Source of the DNA: Cohnella kolymensis
GTDB taxonomy: Bacteria; Bacillota; Bacilli; Paenibacillales; Paenibacillaceae
DNA length: 64,000 nucleotides
Assembly: GCF_000829465.1 (NCBI RefSeq)
Contig: NZ_JXAL01000016.1
Coordinates: 336,970 to 400,969, forward strand
Direction: 5' to 3'
The position numbers were made by a program, and so were the translations under genes. The notes beneath the pieces were generated by a model. That model searched no databases, was not told the DNA's origin, and saw nothing but the letters and a program-made list of their open reading frames with translations. Below, piece by piece: positions 53,801-62,825 of this stretch. Position 1 is the stretch's first letter. The number at the start of each line of letters is the position of its first letter.

Positions 53801-55072
53801 ATGGCAGATTTAAGAACCGATTTGGCCGGCATTCGTTCACCGAACCCGTTCTGGCTTGCCTCCGCCCCGCCGACAAATACGGGCTATCAAGTGCAGCGGG
53901 CGTTCGATGCCGGGTGGGGCGGCGCGGTGTGGAAGACGCTGGGGAGCCTCGTCATTAACACGACCTCCCGTTACGGAGGTTACAATATCGGCAACCAGCG
54001 GGTAGCCGGCTTTAATAACATTGAGCTCATTTCGGACCGCCCGCTAGAGGTCAACCTGAAGGAAATCTATGAAACGAAAAAAATGTTTCCGAACCATGCC
54101 CTGGTCGTATCGTTAATGGTAGAACCGAAGCGTGAAGCCTGGCATGAAATCGTGAAGCGGGTGGAAGCGGTTGGCGTAGACGGCTTGGAGCTCAATTTCG
54201 GCTGTCCGCACGGGATGGCCGAGCGCGGCATGGGTTCGGCTTCCGGTCAGGTGCCTGCTCTGGTCGAAGCCCAGACCAGCTGGGTGAAAGAGGCCGCCCA
54301 GACACCTGTCATCGTGAAGCTGACTCCTAACATCACGGATATTACGGCTACGGCTGTTGCCGCCGTTCAAGGCGGAGCGGATGCCATTTCCTTGATTAAC
54401 ACCATCAACAGCTTGATGGGGGTTGATCTGGATTCCTGGAACACGATCCCTCAGGTCGCCGGCAAAGGGGCCCACGGCGGGTACTGCGGTCCGGCGGTTA
54501 AACCCATTGCTCTAAGCATGTTGGCGGAGTGCGCCCGCCATCCGCAGGTTACCGTGCCCATCTCGGGCATTGGCGGCGTGTCGACATGGAAGGATGCGGC
54601 CGAGTTCCTTCTGATGGGCGCCACCGGCGTTCAAGTCTGTACCGCAGCCATGCACCATGGCTTCCGGATCGTTGAAGACATGATCGACGGCTTGAGCAAC
54701 TATCTGGACGAGAAAGGACTCACAAGCGTTGACGAGCTGATCGGCAAGTCCGTCAGCAAATATACGAACTGGGGAGATCTGGATCTCAACTACCGCATCG
54801 TCGCCCGCATCAATACGGAGACATGTATCAATTGCAATAAGTGTCATATCGCCTGCGAAGACACTTCCCACCAATGCATCGAGCGCCATATGGATGTGGA
54901 AGGCAAGCCGTACTTGAAAGTCCGGGAAGACGACTGCGTCGGATGCAATCTTTGTTCCATCGTCTGCCCGGTGGACGGTGTGATCTCCATGGTCGAAGTA
55001 CCGCCTGAAGCTCAACCGATGACGTGGAACGAACGCGTCAAAGCACTGTCTGCAGTCGGTTCCGGCAACTAG
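53801..55072 (+). CDS. preA: NAD-dependent dihydropyrimidine dehydrogenase, subunit PreA
   Basis: A 423-residue catalytic subunit that interconverts uracil or thymine and the 5,6-dihydro forms; FMN in a dihydroorotate-dehydrogenase-like barrel. Motifs: NPFWLASAPPTNTGYQ, LNFGCPHGMAERGMG with the active-site Cys region, VIVKLTPNITD, SGIGGVSTWKDAAEFLLMGA, and a C-terminal domain with two [4Fe-4S] sets, CINCNKCHIAC and CVGCNLCSIVCP. ATG 53801 follows AAGGGAG. Works with PreT in the same operon. Confidence 0.96.
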   Translation: MADLRTDLAGIRSPNPFWLASAPPTNTGYQVQRAFDAGWGGAVWKTLGSLVINTTSRYGGYNIGNQRVAGFNNIELISDRPLEVNLKEIYETKKMFPNHALVVSLMVEPKREAWHEIVKRVEAVGVDGLELNFGCPHGMAERGMGSASGQVPALVEAQTSWVKEAAQTPVIVKLTPNITDITATAVAAVQGGADAISLINTINSLMGVDLDSWNTIPQVAGKGAHGGYCGPAVKPIALSMLAECARHPQVTVPISGIGGVSTWKDAAEFLLMGATGVQVCTAAMHHGFRIVEDMIDGLSNYLDEKGLTSVDELIGKSVSKYTNWGDLDLNYRIVARINTETCINCNKCHIACEDTSHQCIERHMDVEGKPYLKVREDDCVGCNLCSIVCPVDGVISMVEVPPEAQPMTWNERVKALSAVGSGN

Positions 55073-55104
55073 CACAGTAAATAAGGCAAAGGAGGCAGTT
55101 AACC

Positions 55105-56532
55105 TTGAAAAAGCTCATTAAGGGCGGAACGATCGTCACCGCTGCCGACATCTACAAGGGTGACATTCTGATCGAGGACGAGCGGATCACAGCCATAGGC
55201 GCGCAATTGCAATCATCCGATGCGGAAGTCATCGATGCGGAAGGGCTGTATGTCTTTCCCGGCGGGATCGACCCGCATACGCATCTGGATATGCCTTTCG
55301 GAGGTACGACCACGAAGGACGATTTCGAGACCGGCACGATCGCCGCTGCTTTCGGAGGTACGACAACGGTGATCGACTTCTGCTTGACCTCCAAAGGCGC
55401 ACCTCTCAGCGACGCCGTGCAAACCTGGCACGCCAAGTCCAAGGACCGCGCCGTGATCGATTACAGCTTTCATCTGATGATCTCGGAAACGAATGATGAA
55501 GTGCTTGCGGAGCTGCCTGAAATCATTGAAAAAGAAGGCATCACGTCTCTCAAAGTCTTCATGGCTTATAAAAACGTTTTCCAGGCGGACGACGGCACTT
55601 TATACCGGACGCTTTTGTCGGCTAAGAAGCATGGCGCGCTTGTTATGGTGCACGCCGAGAACGGCGACGTCATTGACTATCTGATTACGGAAGCTTTGGC
55701 CGAAGGAAACACCGATCCGATCTACCATGCGAGAACTCGGCCTCCGGAGCTCGAAGGTGAAGCGACGGGACGTGCGGCCAAGCTGGCTGCGCTTGCCGAT
55801 TCCCAGCTGTATGTCGTGCATGTGACATGCGAGCAGGCGGTGCGGCAAATTGCGGAAGCACGTAGCAAAGGGTTCCGTGTGTACGGGGAAACCTGTCCCC
55901 AGTATCTGGTGCTGGATGAGTCGTATTTGGAGAAGCCGGATTTCGAAGGCGCGAAGTATGTGTGGTCGCCGCCTCTGCGGAAGCCGGAGAATCAGGATGT
56001 TCTGTGGAACGCGCTTAAGAGCGGCGAGCTGCAGACGGTCGGGTCCGACCAATGCTCCTTTGATTTCAAAGGGCAGAAGGAGCTTGGAAGGGGAGACTTC
56101 TCTAAAATCCCGAACGGCGGCCCGACCATTGAGGATCGGTTCACCATTCTCTACTCGGAAGGCGTGCGCAAAGGCAGGCTGAGCCTGAACCAGTTCGTGG
56201 ATGTTATTGCGACTCAAAGTGCCAAGCTGTTCGGTTTATTCCCGCGCAAAGGAACGATTGCGGTCGGCAGCGACGCGGATCTCGTACTGTTCGATCCGAA
56301 TGCCGAACGAACGATTTCTGTGGCGAACCATCATCTGGCGGTGGATTACAGCGCCTTCGAAGGCATGAAGGTGACAGGGGAGCCTGTATCCGTGCTCTCC
56401 CGCGGACAATTCGTCATCCGTGATAAACAGTTCGTCGGTAAAGCCGGATCGGGGCAGTATCTGCGGAGAAACAGGTTTGCCGCTTCCGAGCCGCCTGCGC
56501 CCGAGTCCCGTACGATCTCGGCTTCACGCTGA
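55105..56532 (+). CDS. Dihydropyrimidinase / hydantoinase
   Basis: A 475-residue amidohydrolase that opens the dihydrouracil ring to N-carbamoyl-beta-alanine. Metal-ligand HTHLDMP, the carboxylated Lys in TSLKVFMAYKN, His in MVHAENGD, His in VVHVTCEQA, and Asp in VGSDQCSFDFKGQKELG. The order of motifs is that of cyclic amidohydrolases with a binuclear centre. TTG 55105 follows AAAGGAGG. Comes 32 bases after preA. Confidence 0.95.
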   Translation: MKKLIKGGTIVTAADIYKGDILIEDERITAIGAQLQSSDAEVIDAEGLYVFPGGIDPHTHLDMPFGGTTTKDDFETGTIAAAFGGTTTVIDFCLTSKGAPLSDAVQTWHAKSKDRAVIDYSFHLMISETNDEVLAELPEIIEKEGITSLKVFMAYKNVFQADDGTLYRTLLSAKKHGALVMVHAENGDVIDYLITEALAEGNTDPIYHARTRPPELEGEATGRAAKLAALADSQLYVVHVTCEQAVRQIAEARSKGFRVYGETCPQYLVLDESYLEKPDFEGAKYVWSPPLRKPENQDVLWNALKSGELQTVGSDQCSFDFKGQKELGRGDFSKIPNGGPTIEDRFTILYSEGVRKGRLSLNQFVDVIATQSAKLFGLFPRKGTIAVGSDADLVLFDPNAERTISVANHHLAVDYSAFEGMKVTGEPVSVLSRGQFVIRDKQFVGKAGSGQYLRRNRFAASEPPAPESRTISASR

Positions 56533-56544
56533 AGGAGGATGCTT

Positions 56545-56793
56545 ATGTCCAGCTGGCATGAATATATGAAAGAAAAAGCGACGATTAACGATTTGATTGC
56601 AAAGGGCTACCGCGTAACGAAGGTTACGGAATTGCTCGATGGGGATGACGTCCGATTTGAGCGGGTTTCGGGCGACGGGACGCTGGAGATCGAAGAGCTG
56701 CGATTATTGACTGCGGATGGCCGCAAATATTTGGGGTCTGTGTTGATCGCACAATTGCGGGCGTCATCAGCCAGCGTGAGTTCCGTCTCTTAA
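56545..56793 (+). CDS. Small conserved-looking protein of the pyrimidine cluster, 82 residues
   Basis: An acidic soluble protein: SSWHEYMKEKATINDLIAKG, an alternation of strands (YRVTKVTELLDGDDVRFERV) and a Ser-rich end (SSASVSSVS). No domain is recognised and no catalytic motif is seen. GAAGGAGG precedes the ATG at 56545; ATG 56539 is too close. The stop of the dihydropyrimidinase gene is 12 bases upstream and the dehydrogenase begins 30 bases downstream, so it belongs to the operon. A structural or assembly role is possible but unproven. Confidence 0.65.
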   Translation: MSSWHEYMKEKATINDLIAKGYRVTKVTELLDGDDVRFERVSGDGTLEIEELRLLTADGRKYLGSVLIAQLRASSASVSSVS

Positions 56794-56823
56794 CGGATCG
56801 ATAGATTAGGAGGTTTGCTGAAA

Positions 56824-58290
56824 ATGGAGAATACGATTCAAACGATGTTCGGCACGCTAAAAAATTACATCGGCGGACAGTGGGTCAGCTCAAGCTCTTC
56901 CCAATATGAGGAAGTGCCCAATCCGGCGACAGGGGAAGTCATCGCCAAAGTGCCCTTGTCGAATCGCGCTGATCTGGATCAAGCGGTCGCGGCCGCCCGC
57001 AGCGCGTTCCCGGAATGGAGCAAAACGGCGGTGCCGAGACGGGCGAGAATTCTGTTCCGCTATCAGCAGCTGCTGGTTGAGCACTGGGAAGAGCTCGCCC
57101 GCATGGTGACGATCGAGAACGGCAAAAGCTACACCGAAGCCTACGGGGAAGTTCAGCGGGGCATCGAATGCGTCGAATTCGCCGCCGGGGCACCTACCTT
57201 GATGATGGGCAGCCAGCTGCCGGACATCGCCACCGGCATCGAGTCCGGCATGTACCGTTACCCGATTGGCGTGGTCGGCGGCATTACGCCTTTCAATTTT
57301 CCGATGATGGTGCCCTGCTGGATGTTCCCTCTCGCCATAGCATGCGGCAACACTTTCGTGTTGAAGCCTTCCGAGCGGACGCCAGTGCTCGCTTGCAGGC
57401 TGGCGGAGCTGTTGAAGGAAGCGGGGCTCCCGGACGGGGTGCTGAACATCGTACATGGCAGCCGCGATGTGGTCAACGGCCTGCTTGAGCATGAGGACGT
57501 ACGTGCGATATCCTTCGTCGGCTCGCAGCCTGTGGCGGAGTATATCTATAAGACTGCAGCGGCTAACGGTAAGAGGGTTCAAGCGCTGGCGGGCGCCAAG
57601 AACCATTCGATCGTCATGCCTGACGCCGACCTGGATAACGCCGTTACGAATATTGTAAGCGCCGCATTCGGCGGTGCAGGCGAACGATGCATGGCGGCTT
57701 CCGTCGTCGTGGCTGTCGGAGATATTGCGGACACCCTGGTAGAGAGGCTCGTGCAGGCGGCCGACGACATTACGATCGGCAACGGCTTGGACGACGGCGT
57801 GTTTCTGGGTCCTCTCATCCGCGAGGAAAACAAGGCGCGCACCATTCGCTATATTGAAATCGGACAAGGCGAAGGCGCCCTGCTCGCTCGTGACGGGAGA
57901 ACGGATACGGCCACCTCAGGTGAAGGCTATTTTGTAGGACCGACGATTTTCGACCACGTTCAGCCCGGCATGAAAATATGGACCGATGAAATGTTTGCTC
58001 CCGTTCTTTCGGTCATGCGTGCGCAGGACCTGACGGAAGCCATCCAAATTGCGAACCGGTCTGCATTTGCTAACGGCGCTTGTCTATACACGGACAGCGC
58101 GCGGGCGGTTCGCCAATTCCGCGAAGAAATTGATGCCGGCATGCTCGGAATCAATCTCGGTGTGCCGGCGCCCATGGCATTCTTTCCGTTCTCGGGATAC
58201 AAGAATTCCTTTTATGGCGACCTCCATGCCAACGGCAAGGATGGCGTCGAATTTTACACGCGTAAAAAAATGGTTACCGCACGTTATTGA
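56824..58290 (+). CDS. mmsA: Methylmalonate-/malonate-semialdehyde dehydrogenase (acylating)
   Basis: A 488-residue CoA-acylating aldehyde dehydrogenase. Motifs: [28 protein letters not shown], catalytic Cys in [11 protein letters not shown], and [14 protein letters not shown] near the start. This family converts methylmalonate semialdehyde (valine, thymine) or malonate semialdehyde (uracil) to propionyl- or acetyl-CoA. In this cluster it would finish pyrimidine degradation. ATG 56824 follows AGGAGG at 10 bases; a TTG at 56815 is too close to it. Confidence 0.92.
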   Translation: MENTIQTMFGTLKNYIGGQWVSSSSSQYEEVPNPATGEVIAKVPLSNRADLDQAVAAARSAFPEWSKTAVPRRARILFRYQQLLVEHWEELARMVTIENGKSYTEAYGEVQRGIECVEFAAGAPTLMMGSQLPDIATGIESGMYRYPIGVVGGITPFNFPMMVPCWMFPLAIACGNTFVLKPSERTPVLACRLAELLKEAGLPDGVLNIVHGSRDVVNGLLEHEDVRAISFVGSQPVAEYIYKTAAANGKRVQALAGAKNHSIVMPDADLDNAVTNIVSAAFGGAGERCMAASVVVAVGDIADTLVERLVQAADDITIGNGLDDGVFLGPLIREENKARTIRYIEIGQGEGALLARDGRTDTATSGEGYFVGPTIFDHVQPGMKIWTDEMFAPVLSVMRAQDLTEAIQIANRSAFANGACLYTDSARAVRQFREEIDAGMLGINLGVPAPMAFFPFSGYKNSFYGDLHANGKDGVEFYTRKKMVTARY

Positions 58291-58329
58291 TGCACGCGTC
58301 AGCTGTCTATGGGTCTAAGGAGGCTTTAT

Positions 58330-59471
58330 ATGCTTATCGGGGTTCCGAAGGAAATCAAAAACAACGAAAGCCGGGTCGGCATGACGCCCGCATCCGTTCT
58401 GTCTTACGTGAAGCAGGGGCATGAAGTCGTTGTCGAAACCGAATGCGGCACAGGGGTCGGGTTCTCCGACGAAGATTACAAGAACGCCGGGGCACGGATT
58501 GTGCCGGCCGCAAGGGACGCTTGGTCTGCGGAGATGGTCGTCAAAGTGAAAGAACCGCTGCCTGAAGAATATGTATATTTCCGTGAAGACCTGATTTTGT
58601 ATACGTATCTGCACTTGGCACCGGAGCCGGCGCTGACGAAAGCGCTGGTACAGAGCAAAGATACGGCAATCGCTTATGAGACGATACAGCTGGACAACGG
58701 CAGCTTGCCGCTTCTCACTCCAATGAGTGAGGTGGCGGGGCGGATGTCCATTCAGATCGGCGCCCGATTCCTTGAAAAGGCAAACGGCGGCAAAGGGGTA
58801 TTGCTGAGCGGTGTTCCTGGTGTCGCGCCGGGCAGAGTAACGGTGGTAGGCGGCGGGATCGTCGGGACGAACGCTGCACGCATGGCCCTTGGAATGGGGG
58901 CGGAGGTCAGCATTCTTGATATTAATCCGGAACGCCTTCGCCAGCTGGATGACCTTTTCCAAGGCCGGCTCAAAACCGTAATGTCCAATCCGCATAACCG
59001 CATAACATAGCCGAAGCGGTGCAGCAAGCGGATCTCGTGGTGGGGGCCGTTCTGATTCCGGGTGCGCGGGCTCCCCGTCTGGTTACCGAGCAAATGGTGA
59101 AAACGATGAGTCCCGGCTCGGTCATCGTTGACGTGGCTATCGACCAAGGCGGATCCATCGAAACAATCGACCGCATCACCACCCATGACGCGCCGACGTA
59201 TGAGAAACACGGGGTCATCCATTACGCCGTAGCCAATATGCCGGGTGCGGTGGCGCGAACGTCCACGATCGCTTTGAACAACGTGACGACGCCTTACGGG
59301 CTGCAGATCGCGACCAAGAATTACAAGCGTGCGGCGATCGATAATCGCGCGCTGGCTAGAGGGATTAACGTCGCGGAAGGAAAGGTTACCTTCCAGGCGG
59401 TAGCCGAAGCGCATGGCTATCCGTATACCGATATACAGGCACTGCTTCAAGGATCCATATTGACCGCTTGA
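58330..59471 (+). pseudogene. ald: Alanine dehydrogenase, frameshifted by an 8-bp tandem duplication
   Basis: NAD-dependent deamination of L-alanine to pyruvate. ATG 58330 follows AAGGAGG. The first part ([19 protein letters not shown], catalytic Lys and His regions, NAD fold [18 protein letters not shown]) ends at 59010. The second half ([43 protein letters not shown]) continues in another frame. CCGCATAA occurs twice in a row (58990-58997 and 58998-59005). Removing one copy gives [19 protein letters not shown] and a 377-residue protein. Placed beside mmsA, Ald would regenerate pyruvate if beta-alanine were transaminated with pyruvate. The terminator follows. Confidence 0.93.
58990..59005 (+). 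repeat. 8-bp tandem duplication inside ald
   Basis: CCGCATAA is present twice without a gap; one copy is expected in the coding frame. Confidence 0.9.
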
Positions 59472-59482
59472 AGAACGAATTG

Positions 59483-59520
59483 AAGCCTGCCCAGGCCGCG
59501 CTTGAGCAGGCTTTTCCTTT
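59483..59520 (+). terminator. Terminator after ald
   Basis: AAGCCTGC pairs with GCAGGCTT and is followed by TTCCTTTT. It marks the end of the pyrimidine cluster. Confidence 0.8.
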
Positions 59521-59551
59521 TGCATTTATGAAATAAAATTACAAAAAAGTA

Positions 59552-59579
59552 TTTACAAAATGAAATTTCATTTTAGAAT
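59552..59579 (+). promoter_or_regulatory. Promoter with an operator palindrome in the spacer (RpiR/MurR unit)
   Basis: TTTACA (59552-59557), a 16-base spacer and TAGAAT (59574-59579). The spacer holds the perfect 18-bp palindrome AAAATGAAATTTCATTTT (59557-59574). It lies about 37 bases before the regulator start. A repressor bound here would block the promoter. TGAAA/TTTCA half-sites are common for RpiR-family regulators (from family knowledge). Confidence 0.75.
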
Positions 59580-59615
59580 AGATAGGAGAAGCGCTTACAT
59601 AAGGAGCCGATTTTA

Positions 59616-60473
59616 ATGTTGAAGGGCGGACTTATCAGCATTAAAGAAGGGTTGTCCACGTTAAAGCCGACGGAGAGAAAAGCGGCGGAGTACATTCTCA
59701 GCAAGCCGGAGCAGATCGTGAAATACTCCGTTCAGAGACTGGCGGGTGAGGCCGGCGTCAGTGAAGCAACGATCATTCGCTTATCACGGTCACTCAATTA
59801 CAAAGGTTTTCAGGAGCTCAAGCTGCGTATAGCAGGAGATCTGGTTCATTCGGAACAGACACCCTCTACCTATCAGGAGATTCAGGTGGGAGGATCAACG
59901 GATTCGCTCATACGATCCATTTCTTACAATAACATGCTCTCCATTGAGGACACCTTGTCCGTACTTTCCGACGAGGAGGTGGAGAAGGCGATCCGGGTAA
60001 TGACTTCCGCCCGTAAAATCGCTTTGTTCGGGGTGGGGGCTTCCGCTGTCATCGCCGAAGACTTCAGGCAAAAGTTGTCGCGGATCAACAGATGGTGCGA
60101 GGCGGCTTTCGGCTTCGACGGTCAGGCGACATTGGCCGCCAATATGATCGAAAGCGATGTCGCTTTCGGCATTTCATACTCGGGGGAGACGCGGGACATT
60201 ATTGATTCGTTATCCATTGCAAAAGCGAATGGCGCTACAGTCGTCAGTCTGACTAAATTCAGCAACAATCCTGTTTCTGCCCAGGCAGACATTCATTTGT
60301 TCACCAGCTCATTGGAACAGAGCATCCGAAGCGGAGCGATGGCGTCGAGGATCGCGCAGCTGAACGTGATCGACATTCTGTATGTCGGAATCGCGGGCAG
60401 CCATTACGAGGAAAGCATCGATTCTCTGGACCGGACGCGCAAAGCCGTTCGAATCTCTAAAAGCAATGTTTGA
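59616..60473 (+). CDS. RpiR/MurR-family transcriptional regulator
   Basis: A 285-residue regulator: N-terminal helix-turn-helix (TERKAAEYIL, VQRLAGEAGVSEATIIRLSRSL) and a C-terminal SIS sugar-phosphate domain (about 120-260; FGVGASAVIAEDFRQKLSRI, ISYSGETRDIIDSL). The SIS domain binds phosphorylated sugars; relatives include MurR (N-acetylmuramic acid 6-phosphate). ATG 59616 follows AAGGAG. Its promoter region carries a palindrome suited to autoregulation. Downstream genes suggest control of peptidoglycan-derived sugar uptake. Confidence 0.9.
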   Translation: MLKGGLISIKEGLSTLKPTERKAAEYILSKPEQIVKYSVQRLAGEAGVSEATIIRLSRSLNYKGFQELKLRIAGDLVHSEQTPSTYQEIQVGGSTDSLIRSISYNNMLSIEDTLSVLSDEEVEKAIRVMTSARKIALFGVGASAVIAEDFRQKLSRINRWCEAAFGFDGQATLAANMIESDVAFGISYSGETRDIIDSLSIAKANGATVVSLTKFSNNPVSAQADIHLFTSSLEQSIRSGAMASRIAQLNVIDILYVGIAGSHYEESIDSLDRTRKAVRISKSNV

Positions 60474-61455
60474 GTGGGAGCGATTGATGCGCGGTTGGAT
60501 CGGGGACGGTCTTCTGCCCGGCGCGGCAGTAGATATCAGGCATGAGAAATTCCATTATCGCACCTCGTTCGGGAACAGCCGTGCAGATACGATATACGAT
60601 CTTGCCTCACTGACTAAAGTGACGGCCACATTGCCGGGATTGCTCATTCTCGCGCAAAGAGAGGCGTTAAAGTTCAGCGACAGGGTCAGCCGCTACATCC
60701 CTGAGTTCAGATATGACGCCGCTGTAACCATTCTTCATCTGCTGACACATACATCGGGACTTCCCGCAGATTTGCCGTACGCCCCACGGAACGCTTCACG
60801 CGATGTGCTCGCTTTGATTCTGGATCAGCAGCCGCTCAGCGAGCCTGGCACCCGTATGGTGTACAGCGATCTCGGCATGATTCTGCTCGGGGAAATCGTT
60901 CAGCGGGTGTCCGGACAAAGATTGGACCGGTTCCTGACCGAGCAGGTCTTTCAGCCGCTCGGCATGAAAGAAACGATGTTCCGTCCCCCGCCGGCACTCC
61001 GGGATCGGATCGCTCCGACGGAATATGTGGATGGAGAGCCGGTTCAAGGAGAGGTGCATGACGAGAAAAGCGTGCAAATGGGTGGGATTTGTGGAAGCGC
61101 GGGACTGTTCTCTACCGCAGCGGATATGAGTACATACGCAGAGGCTTGGCTGCACCCCGAAGAGCAGACGGTTCTGCCGGCCGATTTGATGAAGCAAAGT
61201 GTGCGGCATTTGGGACACGGACGCGCTCTCGGCTGGGAAGTATACGGCCTGAGCCCGCCGGTCGGCTGCGGCACACGCTGGTCTCCTGGAACCTTCGGTC
61301 ATACAGGGTTCACCGGAACCAGCATCTGGATCGACCCTGTCAAACGGGTATCGGCGGTGGTGTTCAGCAATGCGGTGCACTTCGGCCGGGATAACCGGAT
61401 TCGCAAGCTTCGACCCGGCATGCATGATGCTATATTCGCTTCCCTTTTTGACTGA
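60466..61455 (+). CDS. Serine beta-lactamase-fold hydrolase (class C family, YbbE/EstB-like)
   Basis: A 329-residue cytoplasmic-looking (no signal peptide) penicillin-binding-protein-fold protein. Active site S48-L-T-K51 in LASLTKVTAT, Y133-S-D in place of YSN, and HTG (GHTGFTGTS) in place of KTG. YbbE of Bacillus, encoded beside MurR/MurQ/NagZ-type genes, has the same kind of role assigned by context. ATG 60466 is preferred; it overlaps the regulator end by 8 bases. ATG 60487 has a better ribosome site (GGGAG) but loses WERLMRGW. The substrate is unknown; muropeptide hydrolysis is inferred. Confidence 0.82.
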   Translation: MFEWERLMRGWIGDGLLPGAAVDIRHEKFHYRTSFGNSRADTIYDLASLTKVTATLPGLLILAQREALKFSDRVSRYIPEFRYDAAVTILHLLTHTSGLPADLPYAPRNASRDVLALILDQQPLSEPGTRMVYSDLGMILLGEIVQRVSGQRLDRFLTEQVFQPLGMKETMFRPPPALRDRIAPTEYVDGEPVQGEVHDEKSVQMGGICGSAGLFSTAADMSTYAEAWLHPEEQTVLPADLMKQSVRHLGHGRALGWEVYGLSPPVGCGTRWSPGTFGHTGFTGTSIWIDPVKRVSAVVFSNAVHFGRDNRIRKLRPGMHDAIFASLFD

Positions 61456-61507
61456 CGTATAGGTCAAGGGATTTGAATAAATAAGAATCTGTCAAGGAGG
61501 AACACAA

Positions 61508-62824
61508 ATGACAAAAAGATTCCATGTGCTTCTAGCGGTTTTTGTATTGATCACCACTGTGCTCGCAGGATGCGGCGGAGGTAACGGCAATAACTCGAGC
61601 CCTGCAGCGAGCGGGAGCAGCACGAATACGGCAAGCGTCAGCCCCACGCCTTCAGCATCGGGTGAGAAGGCGAAGCTGACGATCGGCAGCTGGCGTACGG
61701 AAGACCGTGAAGCTTATGAGAAAATCATCGCGGCATACAATGCGACAAATCCGAATGTAGAAATCGTATTTAATCCTTCCAAGAATACAGAATACAACAC
61801 GATACTCAATACCGCTCTGCAAACCGGAGAAGGGCCGGACATTATTCAGCTGCGTCCTTATGCGGCAGGACGCCAATTGGCGGACGCGGGTTTCCTCGAG
61901 CCTCTCGACGGTCAAATCAAGGGCTTGGACACCTTCTCGAAGGATACGCTGGCCGCAGCTACAGGCACCGACGGTAAAGTGTACGGAGTGCCTACCGTGT
62001 ACAGCTCGACACAAGTTTTCTACAACGTCAAAATATTCAAAGAAAATAACATTGAAGTTCCGAAAACATGGGACGACATGATCAAAGCTGCCGAGACGCT
62101 GAAAGCGAAAGGCATTACCCCATTCGCCTTCGGTTCGAAGGAAGGCTGGCTTCTGTCTCTCACTCATGGAGCGCTTGCGCCTCAGTTTTACGGCGGCAGC
62201 GATTTTGCGACGAAAGTATTAAGCGGAGAAACGAACTTCCAGAGCGAAGGTTACGTCAGCTCGCTGCAGATGATGAAGGACCTCACTCCGTATTTTCCGG
62301 AAAATTACGAGGGACTCGGCATGGACGACATTCGCAATCTTTTCGTCACCGAGCAAGCCGGCATGTTCGTGATGGGCGATTGGGAACTTGCAGTGATGCA
62401 AAAGGCGAATCCGGCGCTTGAGCTGGGCGTATTCCCGGTGCCGGGCAAAGACGGCAAAGCTACCGTTACGACATGGGTAGACGGTTCATTCGCAGTTAAC
62501 GCGAAGTCGAAGAATAAGGCAGAGGCGCTTAAGTTCGTGGAATTCATGACGACCAAAGAATTCGGAACGCTTGTCGTCAACGAATTGAAGAAGCCAAGTA
62601 CGCTTCAAGGAGTTACGGCGACAGATCCGATCGTATCGCAATTATCGGAATATGCGAACACGATTGCCACACCGTACGCTTCAGTCGTGTACTTCAACCA
62701 AGGCAATCCGACGACGAAATCGGTTCTTGAAACGAACCTGCAGGCGATGTATCTCGGTTCCCTCACTCCAAAGCAAGTGGCGGACGAAGTGCAGAAGAGC
62801 GCGGACACCTGGCTGAAAAAATGA
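61508..62824 (+). CDS. Carbohydrate ABC transporter substrate-binding lipoprotein
   Basis: A 438-residue family-1 extracellular solute-binding protein. Signal with KRFHVLLAVFVL and lipobox LAGC (Cys about 22), followed by a Ser/Thr/Gly linker. The mature domain has GPDIIQLRPYAAGRQLADAG, PTVYSSTQVFYN, AAETLKAKGITPFAFG and VFPVPGKDGKATVTTWVDG. ATG 61508 follows AAGGAGG. The permease begins 1 base after the stop. No ATPase is present in the window, so the transporter probably shares a general MsmX/MsiK-type ATPase (family knowledge). Confidence 0.93.
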   Translation: MTKRFHVLLAVFVLITTVLAGCGGGNGNNSSPAASGSSTNTASVSPTPSASGEKAKLTIGSWRTEDREAYEKIIAAYNATNPNVEIVFNPSKNTEYNTILNTALQTGEGPDIIQLRPYAAGRQLADAGFLEPLDGQIKGLDTFSKDTLAAATGTDGKVYGVPTVYSSTQVFYNVKIFKENNIEVPKTWDDMIKAAETLKAKGITPFAFGSKEGWLLSLTHGALAPQFYGGSDFATKVLSGETNFQSEGYVSSLQMMKDLTPYFPENYEGLGMDDIRNLFVTEQAGMFVMGDWELAVMQKANPALELGVFPVPGKDGKATVTTWVDGSFAVNAKSKNKAEALKFVEFMTTKEFGTLVVNELKKPSTLQGVTATDPIVSQLSEYANTIATPYASVVYFNQGNPTTKSVLETNLQAMYLGSLTPKQVADEVQKSADTWLKK

Positions 62825-62825
62825 T

